A DNA stretch of 64,000 nucleotides, from the NCBI GenBank assembly GCA_026874595.1, contig CM049317.1, positions 10,448,382 to 10,512,381 on the forward strand, read 5' to 3'. Position 1 is the first letter of the stretch; the number at the start of each line of letters is the position of its first letter. Origin of the DNA: Sipunculus nudus. Its lineage: Eukaryota > Annelida > Sipuncula > Golfingiida > Sipunculidae. Position numbers and translations under genes: made by a program. This document shows, in pieces, positions 35,502 through 47,594 of the stretch. The notes under the pieces were generated by a model. The model did not search any database. It had not been told where the DNA came from and saw only the letters and a program-made list of their open reading frames with translations.

Positions 35502-35575
35502 ATGTGGCGAACAGTGTCCACTCTGCTCCGAGGAGCCGCCCAAAAAAGCTCCTCACGAGCTCCGACGTTGTCAAG
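35502..35575 (+). CDS. ACADL: ACADL copy A exon 1 (transit peptide)
   Basis: Starts at the ATG in context CATCATGT. Encodes residues 1-25, rich in Arg, Ser, Thr and Ala. Donor TCAAG/GTAATG, phase 2. AG joins A of exon 2 to make Arg25. Confidence 0.8.
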
Positions 35576-38500
35576 GTAATGGTAACATTCACCCATCAGT
35601 GTGTGAATCTCTCTGAATCAGTTCGGCGTCACGTTTATCACTATCGGTCGTGATAGGGATGCACGCACACAGTTTAGATGTAGGTGCTTTGTTACTGGAA
35701 AAAAACTCTTTGTAAAAGTTTTCAAAGTGGAGCACCTATAGAATCTGTCCTGCAGGTTGGATAGGCAGTTTAATACTTAAATTGTAAGAGAAGACAGTGG
35801 ATTAGAATATAAATTGGTATATGATGAATGTCGGAGCTGTGAAGGAAGAAATCAAACTGGTCAGTTGATGTGTTTAGGATCACTGTCGATAGGTAGCGTA
35901 GGACAGATTCTATATGGTTGCGCCACTTGAGAAGTTATATTATAATTTTGTCTTTCCAACTTGTAGGGCAGATTCTATAATCGCTCCCAAAAGGAGAGTA
36001 TCAGTTTTTTTAAGCTAGGTTATAATTCGGTTGAGAAAAAAAGACGTTGTTGATGATCTGGGGGGGGGGGGGGGGGGGGGGACTTCCTTCATTTCGTGGC
36101 TGAGCATAAATCAAGGGAGAACCCTCAAACTCGCTGTTGGTGCTAGTAGAATTAACTTTCCCTATTTAATAATACTCTGCTCAGACAGGCATCGACTGAA
36201 CCTTCTTAGCCGTGGCTAAGTCGCCTCAATGATCGATAATTACGAGTATGGCCTTATGTAATAAGGGGCTGATTGTCCAGGCCTGACCCACGCTGGGAAC
36301 GTGAAGGCCTGATCCTTTGTGTGTTACCAAGCGAATATATCAGGTCTCCAGTGGTCAGTATAACATATTGATATGTTTTAAATTTGACAAAATTCCTTTC
36401 TCTAACAGAGTAGTATCCTAAAATTCTGGTATAATTAAAACTACTTCATTATTTAAGGTAAATTTTAGAGAATTCTCATCCATTTAGAAATTCCCTCAAC
36501 CAGATTACATGTATAAAACAACCTGTAATTTTAGTACAATTCATCCTAAAGTTGTATTGAATAAAATTACCTGTATTCCACAAGTTTAGCATGTTGTGAT
36601 GCTCTCATCAAGATTATCCGCAGCGTTAACAGAAAATAAATACAAAGAAATCAGTATATATTTTTTTACTTTTTTCATTTATCTACTTGTGTATCTGTCT
36701 ATGTTATGTTTGTGTGCCAGTGTTTAATCTTCTATCTTTTCACCTTAAAGTCTGACTCACTTTATTTAAGGTGCATGTTTTTAACTATTCGTTAAATCAT
36801 TTGGTGATATTCAGTATATTTCTTTCCCACTTCACTTGAGATGACCTAGTGGAATTTAGTCCGTTACACTGAACATCAAATAGAATTCCGACAGGCACTG
36901 TACATTTGACAATGAATTGTTTTGTCGTTGGTTATGTAAATCAGACACTAAATATTCATTTATTCCTGATTCCTTATCCAATATAATAAAGTGTGTTGGT
37001 TTGGTTCGTCACCTCGTTACCTCTGACCGGTCTGTTCTGTATCTTGACAAGTCAGCGTTCTTATCTTATCAATGCAGTATTACTGAACACGATAATGACC
37101 AGTCCACATATATTACCTTTGACCCAAAATGACACTAGCCAACAGAATCGCCCAAGTATAATGTGTGCAAGTTTTGTACAGTGCCTTAATGGAAATATTG
37201 TGAAACATATGGTATTCGACTTATCTTCATGCGACTTATCTCCATCGCAAATTAAGAAACAAGAGGCGAAAAAAGTTGCCCCTCCGGTGTACACTATGTA
37301 CATACACTTTGGAGCCTTATAACGACTTATTAACCAAAGGGTGGGGGTCAGTGTGACCTTTCTTTGAGAAATAACAGGAATTCAATCGATTTACATGGAA
37401 AATTTATTGTATTTCTTCTCGGTCCTCGGTCCACAAAACAACTGGGAATTGCTCAGTTCAATGTGTTTAGTGATATAGGTCAGTATTGTGTAATTTTCAG
37501 AGGTGAGGGAATTAAAAATAATTCATTTGAGTGAGAACGGTAGGAAATATACTTGTTTACTTAACAATTAAATCGATAACTTTCAGAGAGATATGCTTTC
37601 ACATATAACAATTTTGTTTTGAGGTTTTGGTTTTGAGTAAAAATAAAAACACTGCAACGTGACCTGAAGTTTTATTAAGTTTTAAAGAAGACTATATTAG
37701 GATACAGATATTTTCAGTTTGGCACACATGTTTCTGTAAATTCAATATTTGGTATTTTTTGTGTGGTGCAGCATGTGATTAAAGGTGGGAAATAGGTCAA
37801 AATGAAACTGCGTATTTTGTTTATTTTTTTTTCTTTAAAAACTTTTCCATACCGTGTGAGGGGGAGACACCCCTCCGGCAACCGACACCCCCTTCCTGGC
37901 GCCCTCGAGCTCGCTACACTTGCAGAATGGGCCCCCCATTCCCACTTTCAAAAACGTTCGAAAGCTTATGTGTAATGGTCAATGATGGGGGCAAGGAGGG
38001 GGGGGGGGGGGGGGGGGTATAGGCAACGACTGGGAACCTGCTATTATGTCTTTCTCAGTTCCTTTTATCTGTTTCTAGAAGGGTCTGAAGGGATACAAGT
38101 CCAGAGTTGAATACCAAACATAGACTGAGAGAAATGGTTATGTGACCGGAAAGATTCATCCCCAGAACCCATATTTATTATTATTGTGATATTTATCATT
38201 TACCTTGATCCGTTTTCTATTTTCTCATCATATACTCTCAAGCATTTCATATAAACTTAAACGTAATGTATCGGCTGTTGAAAATGTAAAATATTACGAC
38301 AAGCGCCCTATCATTTTACCAGATGCATGTCCCAGGGCCGTGTTGATATCACCCACGAGGCCAGCGTCGACCATCGGCCGGAACCAGCCGAGTCCGCCAG
38401 CTTACTGGACATCGGGACTCGTCGGATATTTTCGGAAGAACACGACATCTTCCGAAATAGTGTCCGACGATTCTTCAATGAAGAGGTCAAGCCAAATGAG

Positions 38501-40788
38501 GACAAGTAAGTAAAATATTTCGCAAACAAATTAATGTATACTCTAAATTTATTCCCTTAACCGGATGTTCATTTTAAGTGTATTGAAGTGTGAATGGCTG
38601 ATATATGAGGATAAAGCAGACATTCCATATGCGTGTGCAATGCGTATGCAGCTAGAACACTGTTTCAAATAACGTATGCGGTTTCGGTATACGTATGCAT
38701 GCAGCAAAACCGGGGATATACAGTACTGCATGCCGAGTAATGCCAACTCAAGAAGTCATCATCTGCAAGAAATAGACCCCCCCCCCCTTCTGTTACCATA
38801 TATGTCGTTTCAAACTCCATACTGAGCGATCGAAATGAGCTGCATACGCATACTTGCACACACATACATTTTAATTGAATCACCCTAAAGCTAGCTTTCC
38901 ATATAATATGCATATGCAGTAATACAGCTAGAAAACCGACGCCTGTGATTCTATTAATACGTATGCGGCAGAGAAGTCATCTGCCAGAGGAAAAGCTTAT
39001 CACTGACGTCAGAGTTTATACTGTTATATGGAATGCCACCTTAATGGAACATAATGTGTCCTTTTTCTAGTTGCATATACGCATTCATGCCGCAAACATA
39101 CCGCATATACACATACGTATTGAAAGCCGCTTTGACGCTTAATCTGATATACAGCTATGATACATAGACACTTGGACTCTTACATTGCCTTATCAGTTAT
39201 GACATCGAATCTATATTTCAAGAAAACTGAAACTATGACTTCCCTAAGTTATACCAAAATTAAAAGCCCATTTTTATGAATGTCACTATTGAGAATTTAT
39301 ATTTTTACCTGATTCGCTTTTAAGTAAAAAGGAGAACGTCCGATGACACAATAGTTAAGTTGTATAAAGATAAAGTAATATTAACTTTTGAATGTCTGTG
39401 GTCCGTGTTTAAGAAAGTTAATGTATAATTTTCTGTGTTTGTAGATACATCGAACAGGGACAAGTGGACAGAGAGGTAAGAATACATTTTTATTCCCATC
39501 AGTGTAAAAGGATATCGTGACATAATATTTTTAACTGGTGACATAATATATTTAACACCCACTTAGGGGCACGGTATAATTTTATACTTCCACTTCTGCA
39601 TAACGGAACAACTCGGAGCATAATGGTAGTTAGTCTCATGCCCGTTTTTACTTGAGCGTTGATTATATCTTTCAGTGTCCTGATCCATGCTGGTTACGTT
39701 TATTTTATCAAAGAATTAACCAGCAGATTTGGCTGTGGTTGTATAAATCTATGCCAGACCGTTTGACAGGGTTCAGCCCATGACAGGTATCTGCTCTTTG
39801 CTGGATGCCTGTCGTTATTCACAGTTTTAAAAGTTGTGGGGCAGCTCAATAAAGGGTCGAAGAATGAACAAAGTTACTTCATAGGGCTAACGGTATCTAT
39901 ATAAGTGAACAAAGACTGTTTAAGTATTCATTTATTACACATATTTGGAATGAGGAAAATATATGTTCAACACAATGCATAAATTTATGGGGGGAGGCTT
40001 ACAATACAATTTATTAAACATTTAGAGTGAGAAACATATATGTGTTATATAGACATATATATATTATTTTGGTTTAGCTATGGCTGAAGGCTGGAGAGAA
40101 CGGACTCCTCGGTGTCAACACTCCTGCCGAGGTGGGCGGTATTGGAGGAGACTTCTTGTCCGCAACCATCGTCATGGAAGAACAGTAAGTCACGTGGTAT
40201 GAAAACAAAGTCACGTGGTTTATATAAAAGGCTAAAGGGGCGTTCACAACTATCCGTTCTTTCCTTCCGCACCCGCACCCGCTTCCGTCGTCCGTCAAAT
40301 TCGAGTCAGTTAAAATTACATAGGGCATTCACACCTATCCGCTTCCGCACCCGTCACACCGTCCGCACAAATCGGTCTAGGACCGATTCACGACGGAAGC
40401 GGACGACGGGTGCGGACGGGAATCCATATTATGACGTAATATAATAGAGGTTATTTTGGAATGTCCTTGTGTCTTCCCCTTGATAAAAGATGATAAAAGT
40501 GGTTTATTTTCACTTTGAAAAATTCAATGCCTCACTCTCCCGCCCGGGAAAACTTTTATTATTAATTGATATAATTAAAGCAATTTTATAAGTAAAATCA
40601 TGCATATGAATCACCAAAGGAGCGGGGGCTGGGTAATTTGGAATAAGGACTGATAAGTCAATGGATATAAAATAAATTTAATAGTAAGCCAACGAAAAAT
40701 AATATGTAACCTATTATATAAAGTAGTTATATATATAATAATAGTTATATAATTTAAACATAATGTTTGGATATATATATTTTTATAT

Positions 40789-40842
<54 letters not shown>

Positions 40843-41734
40843 ATACGTTAAAGATAATAGTGTATTTAATATAAAACAAAGGTGATGAGTGCGGGTGCGG
40901 AAGGAAAAAGCGCGGATAGGTGTGAACAGAGACAACTGATGGCGGACGATGGATATTGGAAGCGGGTACGGGTACGGAAGGGAAAAAAACGGATAGGTGT
41001 GAACGCCCCTTAAGAAGCAGCGAAATCTGGATGAGCAGTAAGCCGCGTAGTTCAGAAAAGGAGTACGCCACGTATTGTTCACGATATTAAGTTATGTTTT
41101 ATATCGGAGATCGAGAAGTCCCGTGACCGAGAGAAAAATAGGCATGTTGCAAAGAAGAGCATAAGAACATGACGGCATTTTATTTTTTTAAATAGATTTT
41201 CTCGTTGGATTTCCTGCTATTTATCTTTGAGTTTGTATGATTTACACGGATTTCCACACAAACTCAAACTCATGTTACACAGGTTTCGATGTCACGATAT
41301 ACCATCGTTGTGTACGCCTAGCGTTAGAAACTACAGCATATTAGGACATTTTGTTCAGGCAGTCTTGCGAGAACTGCGCTCTTATAACTTCTGTCATATT
41401 TATGATTTATCTTATTCAAGGGCGTACGTGAACGACTCCTCCAGCGGCTTCACTCTGCACTCTGACGTAGTGATGCCCTACATGTCACATTACGCCACCA
41501 AGGAACAGCAAGAGCGGTACATCCCCGCCATGACGGCAGGATCCTGCATCAGCGCCATCGCCATGTCAGAGCCGGGGGCAGGAAGGTCAGTTTCCTTGAC
41601 GTTCGGCTTCATGAATTTTTTTTCATGTTCAATGTATTTTATGTGTCCACAGTTGGGTAAAAATTCATATTCACGCTTTTATGTATGCATTTATTTTCTT
41701 GTTTTTTTTTTATATAAAATATATGTAACACACG

Positions 41735-41771
<37 letters not shown>

Positions 41772-41803
41772 TAGTATATAAAACTTAGTTTAGTTCTTTC
41801 TTT

Positions 41804-41850
<47 letters not shown>

Positions 41851-44800
41851 GTATTAATGATTATATAATTACTTAGTACATCAATTGATCTTTATTTATG
41901 CCCTCTGCGTATAACCTTTGCCCCAATTAAGAAATACTATCATATCATATAAAAAGGGCGAAACAGGTTACTTTACATACCATGTATTGAATTAAACAGG
42001 ACATAAAGTTACCTTTTAAGTGTATTAAAGGGTTCTACAAGCAAACTTCATTTGATACTAGTGCGCCCGTTGACGGCCACTTTGTGCTCTTATCCTCGTT
42101 TAGGGCCTGGATACTGATGCTATAGGTGTGGCCCGGCAATCAGAATAATGTATTCACATATGACAAATTCCTTAGTTTGAAATTCCTAACAATACGAATT
42201 CGGTCTTGCATATAAAGGAATATTGTATTAAGATCCCCGGTATATAAACCCAGTTATCATGACTAAATTGACAAGTGAACTGATAATTTATTTGCACATG
42301 GTGACATTAAATGACTCGTGTCAAATCTTGAAATACAGTTGCGAAGGTTACCTGTGAAAGTAAATAACAGGCAGTGACAAACGGTAAAGAGTTAGTTGCA
42401 TATACATGTTTCTGAATGTAATTCTCAACTTGTTTACAGTGATCTTCAAGGTATCAGAACTTTCGCCAAACAAGATGGAGACGACTGGATCCTGAACGGA
42501 AGTAAAGTGTTCATCACAAACGGCTGGATGGCCGACCTCGTTGTGGTGGTGGCGGTGACGAACCCGGAAGCCAAGTCAGCGGCACACGGTATCAGTCTAT
42601 TTCTGGTAGAAGACGGCATGCCGGGATTCAAGAAGGGCCGGAAACTCAACAAGATCGGCATGAAAGGACAGGTAACCAAATACTATTGTTTGGTTGTAAC
42701 TCTTGGAGTCTTCTATTGTTTTGGTTCTCTTCTTGTTTATCGCGACAGTACGCGCCTGAATTGTTATCATAACTGATCACTCTATTTTATTAATAGAATA
42801 CTTGGATTTGGCGAATGACGGACCTAAAATGTGACAAAACGTGATAAAATTTGATTTGGGTTTCATGGTTCCGTGAACTTCCTAGATAAATCATATTCAG
42901 TTGTACCACCTGCAATTCATAGTGATTGTAATTGTTGCTGTTTCTTATTTATGTATGGTTTTTCTTTCCAAAAAAACAGGACGAATTCCAGAAGTTTTAA
43001 AAAGGGATTCCCTTCAGTTGATAGAGACTAAAATAGATCATTGCAACCGTATGTGAGCATTTTGGAAAGGGTGGCTATTGAGGAAACAAATTTCAAGTTA
43101 GGGATGGTCGGTCGCCGGTCTTATGTTAGATGGTGCTTCGCAGAACATCAGTCTGTTCATCGAACCTTTTTGTGTTTCAGGACACAGCGGAGCTGTTCTT
43201 TGATGACGTCAGACTTCCAAGGAGTCAGTTGCTTGGGGAGCCAAACAAGGGGTTCTACTACCTGATGCAGGAGCTGCCTCAGGAACGACTGGCCATCGCC
43301 ATCCTGGCCACGGCGGCCGCCGAGTTCATGTTCGAGGAAACCAGAGCTTACGTCAAACAAAGGAAGGCCTTCGGAAAAAGCATCTCTAGTCTGCAGGTAA
43401 ATAGCAAGGGGCTATTTATTCTGCATTAGAGTAAGAATTAAGCTTTGCCTCGGTTCTTTCTAAGCAGGGTATATTATTATATTAAGGGGATTTTAGAACC
43501 GCACAAACATATGATCAAGACTACGCCGTCAGCAAAAAAATTAGGCCTTTATGGTATACAGCTCAGTAGAAGACCAAGGGATCAGGCACCTTCAGGGACA
43601 GAGGCCTTTTAATCTCACGGCTGAGCCGTTACTAGTTGATTTCTAATTTGCATGTATAACTTATTTATAAAATGTGAATATTATTAATGAATTAAAATTG
43701 AAAATATGACAAAATATTTATATAAATAATACATACCACATACCACAGCCAGTTCTATGTTGTATATAGCCTTGATGTGATGAATGAAATTAAATTATTT
43801 ACTAATGAACATAAAAGTGGGATTTAAGTCATTGATGGCAACAAGACTTAAACTTTTCTTAAAACTGCACAGATAAGGAATTACTAATTTCTATATAAAA
43901 AGGCACAAATATAGGGGTCAACACTAACTGTACGTTAGATATACACTGGTACTAGGTTTCTTCATTCACCGTAAAAGTCATATAAAGTTTCAATGGACTT
44001 TTAATGTATATATTTTTAAAAGCAATATTTCCCATATATTTTTAGTTTATGCCTATATTTAAGTTTATGCCTAGCGAAAAAGAAATATATGTTAATATAA
44101 AAGAAAGTATGTCGCACAATATGCTCTCCTTGGAGTATAACAATCCCAAGTCTATGAGATAAATTTACATACAACCCCAAAAATACCGAACGAAATAATG
44201 GACTCGTTCGATAAGGGACAATGGAACGTCACAAAAATGCGCATTTTAAATTCGTATTTATGTTGTGTTTTCTTCTCCCCTAATTTTACATCCCTAAATA
44301 TAAAGAGACAAAAAGTAGCTTTAGGTAAATGCTTAAAGTGTTATTATTAATAAATTGATTCGAGTGATTTATTCTTATGCATTTTTGAACTTTCAAAGAC
44401 CATCCAGCATCGCTTGGCGGAGTTGAAGACGGAGATTTGTGTGACCAGGTCATTTCTAGACCAGTGCCTTGAAATACATCAGGACCGTGGACTCGATTCT
44501 GAGAGCGCTTCAATGGCCAAGTATTGGTAAGTACGAAAGAAAACTCTCAAGAATTCCTGTAAACCCCGCCCCTTTGACCTAATTTTGCAAATGAGATATA
44601 TGTCAGTCAAACAAAAAACATATGCCTAACGATTGGCATTATACTTTACATCCGATCGATCGATCCCAATGCTTCTGCTGAGTATATTGTAACATTTTGA
44701 GGTTATAATAATCGTTAAAGGCGCATAGATACCCTAAAACGTTTCAACGCGTTTGGAGTAGTCGGACTACGAGTAATACATCTCTTCAAGGTTTTCTTGA

Positions 44801-45324
44801 ATGTTACGTAAAATCCTGAAATAAATTGGGTAAATGCCTGCTACTGAGGGAGTAAAATGACAATTCAAGTACTACCAATTAAAATTGGCAGACTGTTCCT
44901 TATTTTTCGCATCAAAAGTAGAGCATATAAGAGAACGCCTAGGCTTTTTTGAACATGACACCTTTGAGCCTCGAACACGCAGTCTTGTTTTAGGAATAAT
45001 TTGGCAAGTTTCCTTGTCTGACATTGAGATTTGCTAATTTGTTTTTGTTGAATACACCATGGCTATTAGAATAACATTTAATAATAAGAATATTACCTAT
45101 AGGTTTAAAGATATTCAATTCCTCGTCTCTTTTTTTCTTTCAGGTGCACTGACCTCCAAAACAAGGCAGCCACCGAATGTTTACAGATGCACGGCGGATG
45201 GGGATACATGTGGGAGTACCCTATTGCGCGCGCATTTGCCAACGCGCGTGCGCAAAGCATCTACGGCGGAAGTAACGAAATTATGAAGGAACTGATTTCA
45301 CGCAGGATCGTATCTGACAGATAA
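35502..45324 (+). CDS. ACADL: long-chain specific acyl-CoA dehydrogenase, mitochondrial, 9 exons
   Basis: Joined exons 35502-35575, 38323-38505, 39445-39475, 40078-40184, 41421-41585, 42440-42671, 43181-43396, 44399-44526 and 45144-45324 give 1317 nt, 438 aa (vertebrate ACADL is about 430). All introns are GT-AG with compatible phases. The enzyme is a matrix FAD flavoprotein that oxidises long-chain acyl-CoA to trans-2-enoyl-CoA in the first step of beta-oxidation and passes electrons to ETF. The N-terminus (residues 1-25: Arg, Ser, Ala, Thr, no acids) looks like a mitochondrial transit peptide. Diagnostic of ACADL rather than ACADM: the catalytic Glu is in LPQERL (E299), and the ACADM catalytic position is Gly (IYGGSNE, G420). 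EPGAG, VFITNG, QRKAFGK and MHGGWGYMWEYP are conserved. Introns 5 and 7 hold only AT repeats and unassigned DNA. Confidence 0.95.
35576..38322 (+). other. intron 1 of ACADL copy A
   Basis: Carries two exceptional G tracts (G21 at 36061-36081 and G20 at 37998-38017) and otherwise AT-rich DNA. The 93-110-codon open frames here show no splice context or known motif. Confidence 0.6.
38323..38505 (+). CDS. ACADL: ACADL copy A exon 2
   Basis: Encodes residues 25-86, including LLDIGTRRIFSEEHDIF and RRFFNEEVKP, the conserved start of the dehydrogenase N-terminal helical domain. Acceptor TTACCAG/A, donor GACAA/GTAAGT. Confidence 0.93.
38620..39140. repeat. cluster of inverted GCRTATGC-type repeats, MITE-like
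   Basis: Motifs such as TGCGTATGCAGCT (near 38640) and its complement AGCTGCATACGCA (near 38838) recur with further 'catacgcat', 'cgtatgcgg' and 'gcatatacgcat' copies to about 39110. Clear outer ends and a target duplication were not found. Confidence 0.4.
39445..39475 (+). CDS. ACADL: ACADL copy A exon 3 (31-nt microexon)
   Basis: Encodes residues 86-96, YIEQGQVDRE, at the position of human 'EWEKAGEVSRE'. Acceptor TTTGTAG/A, donor GAGAG/GTAAGA. The only reading that links exon 2 (phase 2) to exon 4 (phase 0). Confidence 0.82.
40078..40184 (+). CDS. ACADL: ACADL copy A exon 4
   Basis: Encodes residues 97-132, including LWLKAGENGLLGVN and GGIGGDFLSATIVMEEQ. Acceptor GGTTTAG/C, donor GAACA/GTAAGT, phase 2. 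Confidence 0.93.
40236..41010. mobile_element. PIF/Harbinger-like MITE with TAA target duplication
   Basis: In intron 4 of ACADL copy A, AGGGGCGTTCACA... at 40236 is mirrored by ...GTGAACGCCCCT ending at 41010. The inverted homology continues past 'tatccg' into the 'cttccgcacccg' stretch. TAA flanks both ends (40233-40235 and 41011-41013). The 775-bp body has no transposase, an internal palindrome AATCGGTC-TAG-GACCGATT (about 40367-40387) and a (TA)n tract (40793-40839). The 3-bp TWA duplication and end sequence fit PIF/Harbinger. Confidence 0.8.
41421..41585 (+). CDS. ACADL: ACADL copy A exon 5
   Basis: Encodes residues 132-187, including AYVNDSSSGFTLHSDVVMPY and AIAMSEPGAG (FAD/substrate contact region). 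Acceptor TATTCAAG/G, donor GGAAG/GTCAGT. The open frame extends upstream and downstream by chance. Confidence 0.93.
41738..41848. repeat. two (AT)n tracts in ACADL intron 5
   Basis: AT runs at about 41738-41770 and 41809-41848, separated by about 40 bp of unique sequence. Confidence 0.88.
42440..42671 (+). CDS. ACADL: ACADL copy A exon 6
   Basis: Encodes residues 187-264: SDLQGIR, DDWILNGSKVFITNGW, VVVVAVTNPEA and AHGISLFLVEDG, the middle beta-domain. Acceptor TTTACAG/T, donor CAG/GTAACC. Confidence 0.96.
43181..43396 (+). CDS. ACADL: ACADL copy A exon 7 (catalytic Glu)
   Basis: Encodes residues 265-336 from DTAELFFDDVRLP to QRKAFGKSISSLQ. E299 in LPQERL aligns with the ACADL catalytic base and with ACADM Thr255. 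Acceptor TTTCAG/G, donor CTGCAG/GTAAAT, both phase 0. Confidence 0.97.
44399..44526 (+). CDS. ACADL: ACADL copy A exon 8
   Basis: Encodes residues 337-379: TIQHRLAELKTEICVTRSF and LDSESASMAKYW. Acceptor TTCAAAG/A is weak in pyrimidines but fixed by phase. Donor TATTG/GTAAGT. Confidence 0.93.
45144..45324 (+). CDS. ACADL: ACADL copy A exon 9 (C-terminus)
   Basis: Encodes residues 379-438, with CLQMHGGWGYMWEYP and IYGGSNEIMKELI, ending SDR and TAA at 45322-45324. The usual GGTNE is GGSNE here, while copy B keeps Thr. Confidence 0.97.
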
Positions 45325-45373
45325 ATGGCAGCGTTTAGAAATTGTCTGTAATACAGATATGTACATAAAATGT

Positions 45374-45389
45374 AATAAAGGCGAATAAA
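45374..45389 (+). terminator. tandem poly(A) signals of ACADL copy A
   Basis: Two AATAAA hexamers at 45374-45379 and 45384-45389, 50-65 nt after the stop, imply a very short 3' UTR. Confidence 0.7.
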
Positions 45390-46637
45390 GTTTCATAATT
45401 TATACCAGAGAAAGGGGTTATGTTATTTATAAATGGTAAATATCGGTGATAGTTTGACAACACAGTTATGATAAAACTACAGGGCTGCAATCGCCAAGCG
45501 ATCACCGGAAGTACGGATCACCGATGCCCGCAGTTCAGTGATAATAGGGCATAGGCTTATGAATACAAAATAAGGCCAAGGTAAAAAAAAAAATCAGGTG
45601 CAAATACGTCACTTGATACAGTTTCTTTGATCAAAGGTCAGTTTTGGCCGTTTTCGAGACCAAGCGCAAACAAGGGCGGAAACAAGTGAGTGTTTTTGCG
45701 CTCCGTGGTACCTAAGATCGCCCCACCCCCACTCTAGAAACACCCAATATCAATAGAAATATTCTCATACCCGAATAAGCCTTCGCCTCTATCTTGAGGA
45801 GGCGTAATATCCACACGCATGATTACCAGATGATACCTTTTTATTATTATTAGACATCCGTATTACAAAACATTCATGTGCATGTAATTTGCCTTGAAAC
45901 AACTCCCATCAAATATGCTTTAATGGCCTGAACCTGAGCCTTTCAAAACACTTCAAATACTTAATCTTCACTCACAATCAATAAACAGCAAATTCATGCT
46001 TTTGTGCGTACATTTTGCCCTGAGTTGCTTAATTACATCATTGATTTGCAGATCTTTTGCATAACGCTGACTATGGTCCTATACGTGATTTTTTTTACGT
46101 AAATGAGCATTTGTCGCCAGAAAGAAAACTTTAAAGCTTTGGACTTGTATCCACCCTTGAAGAGCGAAAAAAGTTGGCCGGGACGAAGCACAGACGCGCG
46201 AATTGCTTTAAGTATAAATTTCGGGTTGTTACCATTCTGGGTTACTTCATCTTGACTATGACTTATCTGGTGTTGTCGTTTTTTCCAACGATATGCTGCC
46301 TCTGCTATTATATATTATGTTGTATGGCGATACACAGGCAAGGTTGCCACTCTGTGACTGCACTAATTCGTCACTATCGAGCTAAACTGCTGGTGGTGTG
46401 TTTGTGCGATTATATGTGGAAAGAATTGTTGTCATTTGAACGAAAAGACCCAGTAAAGACGACTATTTTTATGCCAAATGCTTCTATGGAGGAAATCCTG
46501 TGCACATATAGAGCTCTGGTGCCATAAAGTATAACTGTTTTGGCCTTATTTTTGTATAACAGACCCGAACATTCAGTCGCAAACGACAGGTGTCGTTAGT
46601 ATTGGATTTAATACTTTCTTGTCAAGATCGTTTTATA
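45390..46637. other. gene-free stretch after ACADL copy A
   Basis: No supported gene. A 117-codon open frame at 46174-46527 has a hydrophobic N-terminal half but begins at a non-ATG codon and has no recognised domain or promoter. Confidence 0.5.
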
Positions 46638-46975
46638 TTAAGGTGGCACGACTGGTCAAAATCCTAAAAATTGGTGGTTTTTTTTCAATAAAAGGTATAC
46701 GTAATATTGAATACTGGGCGGATCTAATGCAGCTGAACACATTTTGGGTCGCCTGGTGCATTTTGTGGAAAAGGGTGATTTCTATTCAGTAAACACCAAG
46801 ATGTTATGACAGGGTGTTTGTAAACTAACTACAGCCCTGCCACAGGCCTGTCAATCACTCTGCCCCCAGCCATCACCTGGGTCATTCAGCCAATCGCGAG
46901 GTGCAAGTGTTTAATTAATGCATGGGCCAAGTACCTCCGTGGCAAGAACTGACGGTCGACGTTTGATAGCCCAAT

Positions 46976-47036
46976 CTAATTAGCTGAGCATACAACTGAT
47001 AAGCGTTGGAGAGCAACCCTAACTCTAGCTAATTAG
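46976..47036 (+). promoter_or_regulatory. inverted pair of homeodomain-type TAATTA motifs
   Basis: CTAATTAGCT at 46976-46985 and its exact reverse complement AGCTAATTAG at 47027-47036 lie about 200 bp upstream of the TATA box at 47179. TTAATTAATGCAT also occurs near 46911. The segment 46820-47090 is less AT-rich and non-repetitive. An enhancer or promoter role is inference. Confidence 0.35.
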
Positions 47037-47178
47037 TGTGCAAACAAACCCGTCCTTGTGAATGATCTGTTAGTGTCATTGGCCTTTCTGTCTTTTTTCG
47101 TCGGAACACAAGTTTTCACTTGACATCATGTTATTTCTGCTATATCGTAAGCCTATCGACAGATACGTAAAATTACTT

Positions 47179-47187
47179 TATAAAAAG
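47179..47187 (+). promoter_or_regulatory. TATA box of candidate small gene
   Basis: TATAAAAAG, expected to place a transcription start near 47210, about 70 nt before the ATG at 47278. Confidence 0.4.
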
Positions 47188-47277
47188 CTGCTTCATATCC
47201 CAACCATAACATCTATCATATTCATACTGTCAACACCGCAACAAATAAATATTACGCCACTACCAAACGAAACTACG

Positions 47278-47469
47278 ATGGGCCGACGACGCAAATCCCG
47301 AATGCCACTTGAAAAACTGCAGCAGTTGAATGATTTCAAGAAGTCTGACCGGGCTGAACCTACTTCCGTGATCAAACTGATGGTCAGCGACGATGAATCG
47401 TCAGATGACGGCATCTCTACGTTTACGCATGAAGGAAAACCGGAGGCCGACACCTATCGACTTTGGTAG
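47278..47469 (+). CDS. candidate single-exon gene for a 63-aa basic/acidic protein
   Basis: The ATG at 47278 has a strong Kozak context (A at -3, G at +4). The frame runs 63 codons to TAG, with a TATA box about 100 bp upstream and AATAAA 120 bp downstream. The product begins MGRRRKSR (basic), then a short polar helix-prone segment, then VSDDESSDDG (acidic, CK2-type serines) and ends with Trp. It has no signal peptide or membrane segment. The frame is open back to an ATG at 47128, which would add 50 residues with a hydrophobic stretch but would start upstream of the TATA. I do not recognise the family. It may be a real gene, a transposon-borne ORF or chance. Confidence 0.35.
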   Translation: MGRRRKSRMPLEKLQQLNDFKKSDRAEPTSVIKLMVSDDESSDDGISTFTHEGKPEADTYRLW

Positions 47470-47588
47470 TGTTATCAACTAAACGCGCTATTGTCAGGCG
47501 TTGTTGTATGTGCCGTGAACCTCCAGACCTTCTTGGACGCTGTTATTTGTTGATTGTTTAATTTGTTGCTATTTATAGATTCCATGTA

Positions 47589-47594
47589 AATAAA
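47589..47594 (+). terminator. poly(A) signal of candidate small gene
   Basis: AATAAA 120 nt after the stop of the 63-aa ORF. Confidence 0.4.

Noticed and set aside
46174-46527. 117-codon frame with hydrophobic N-terminal half
   Set aside because: Begins at a TTG, the first ATG is well inside, and neither promoter nor homology could be recognised.
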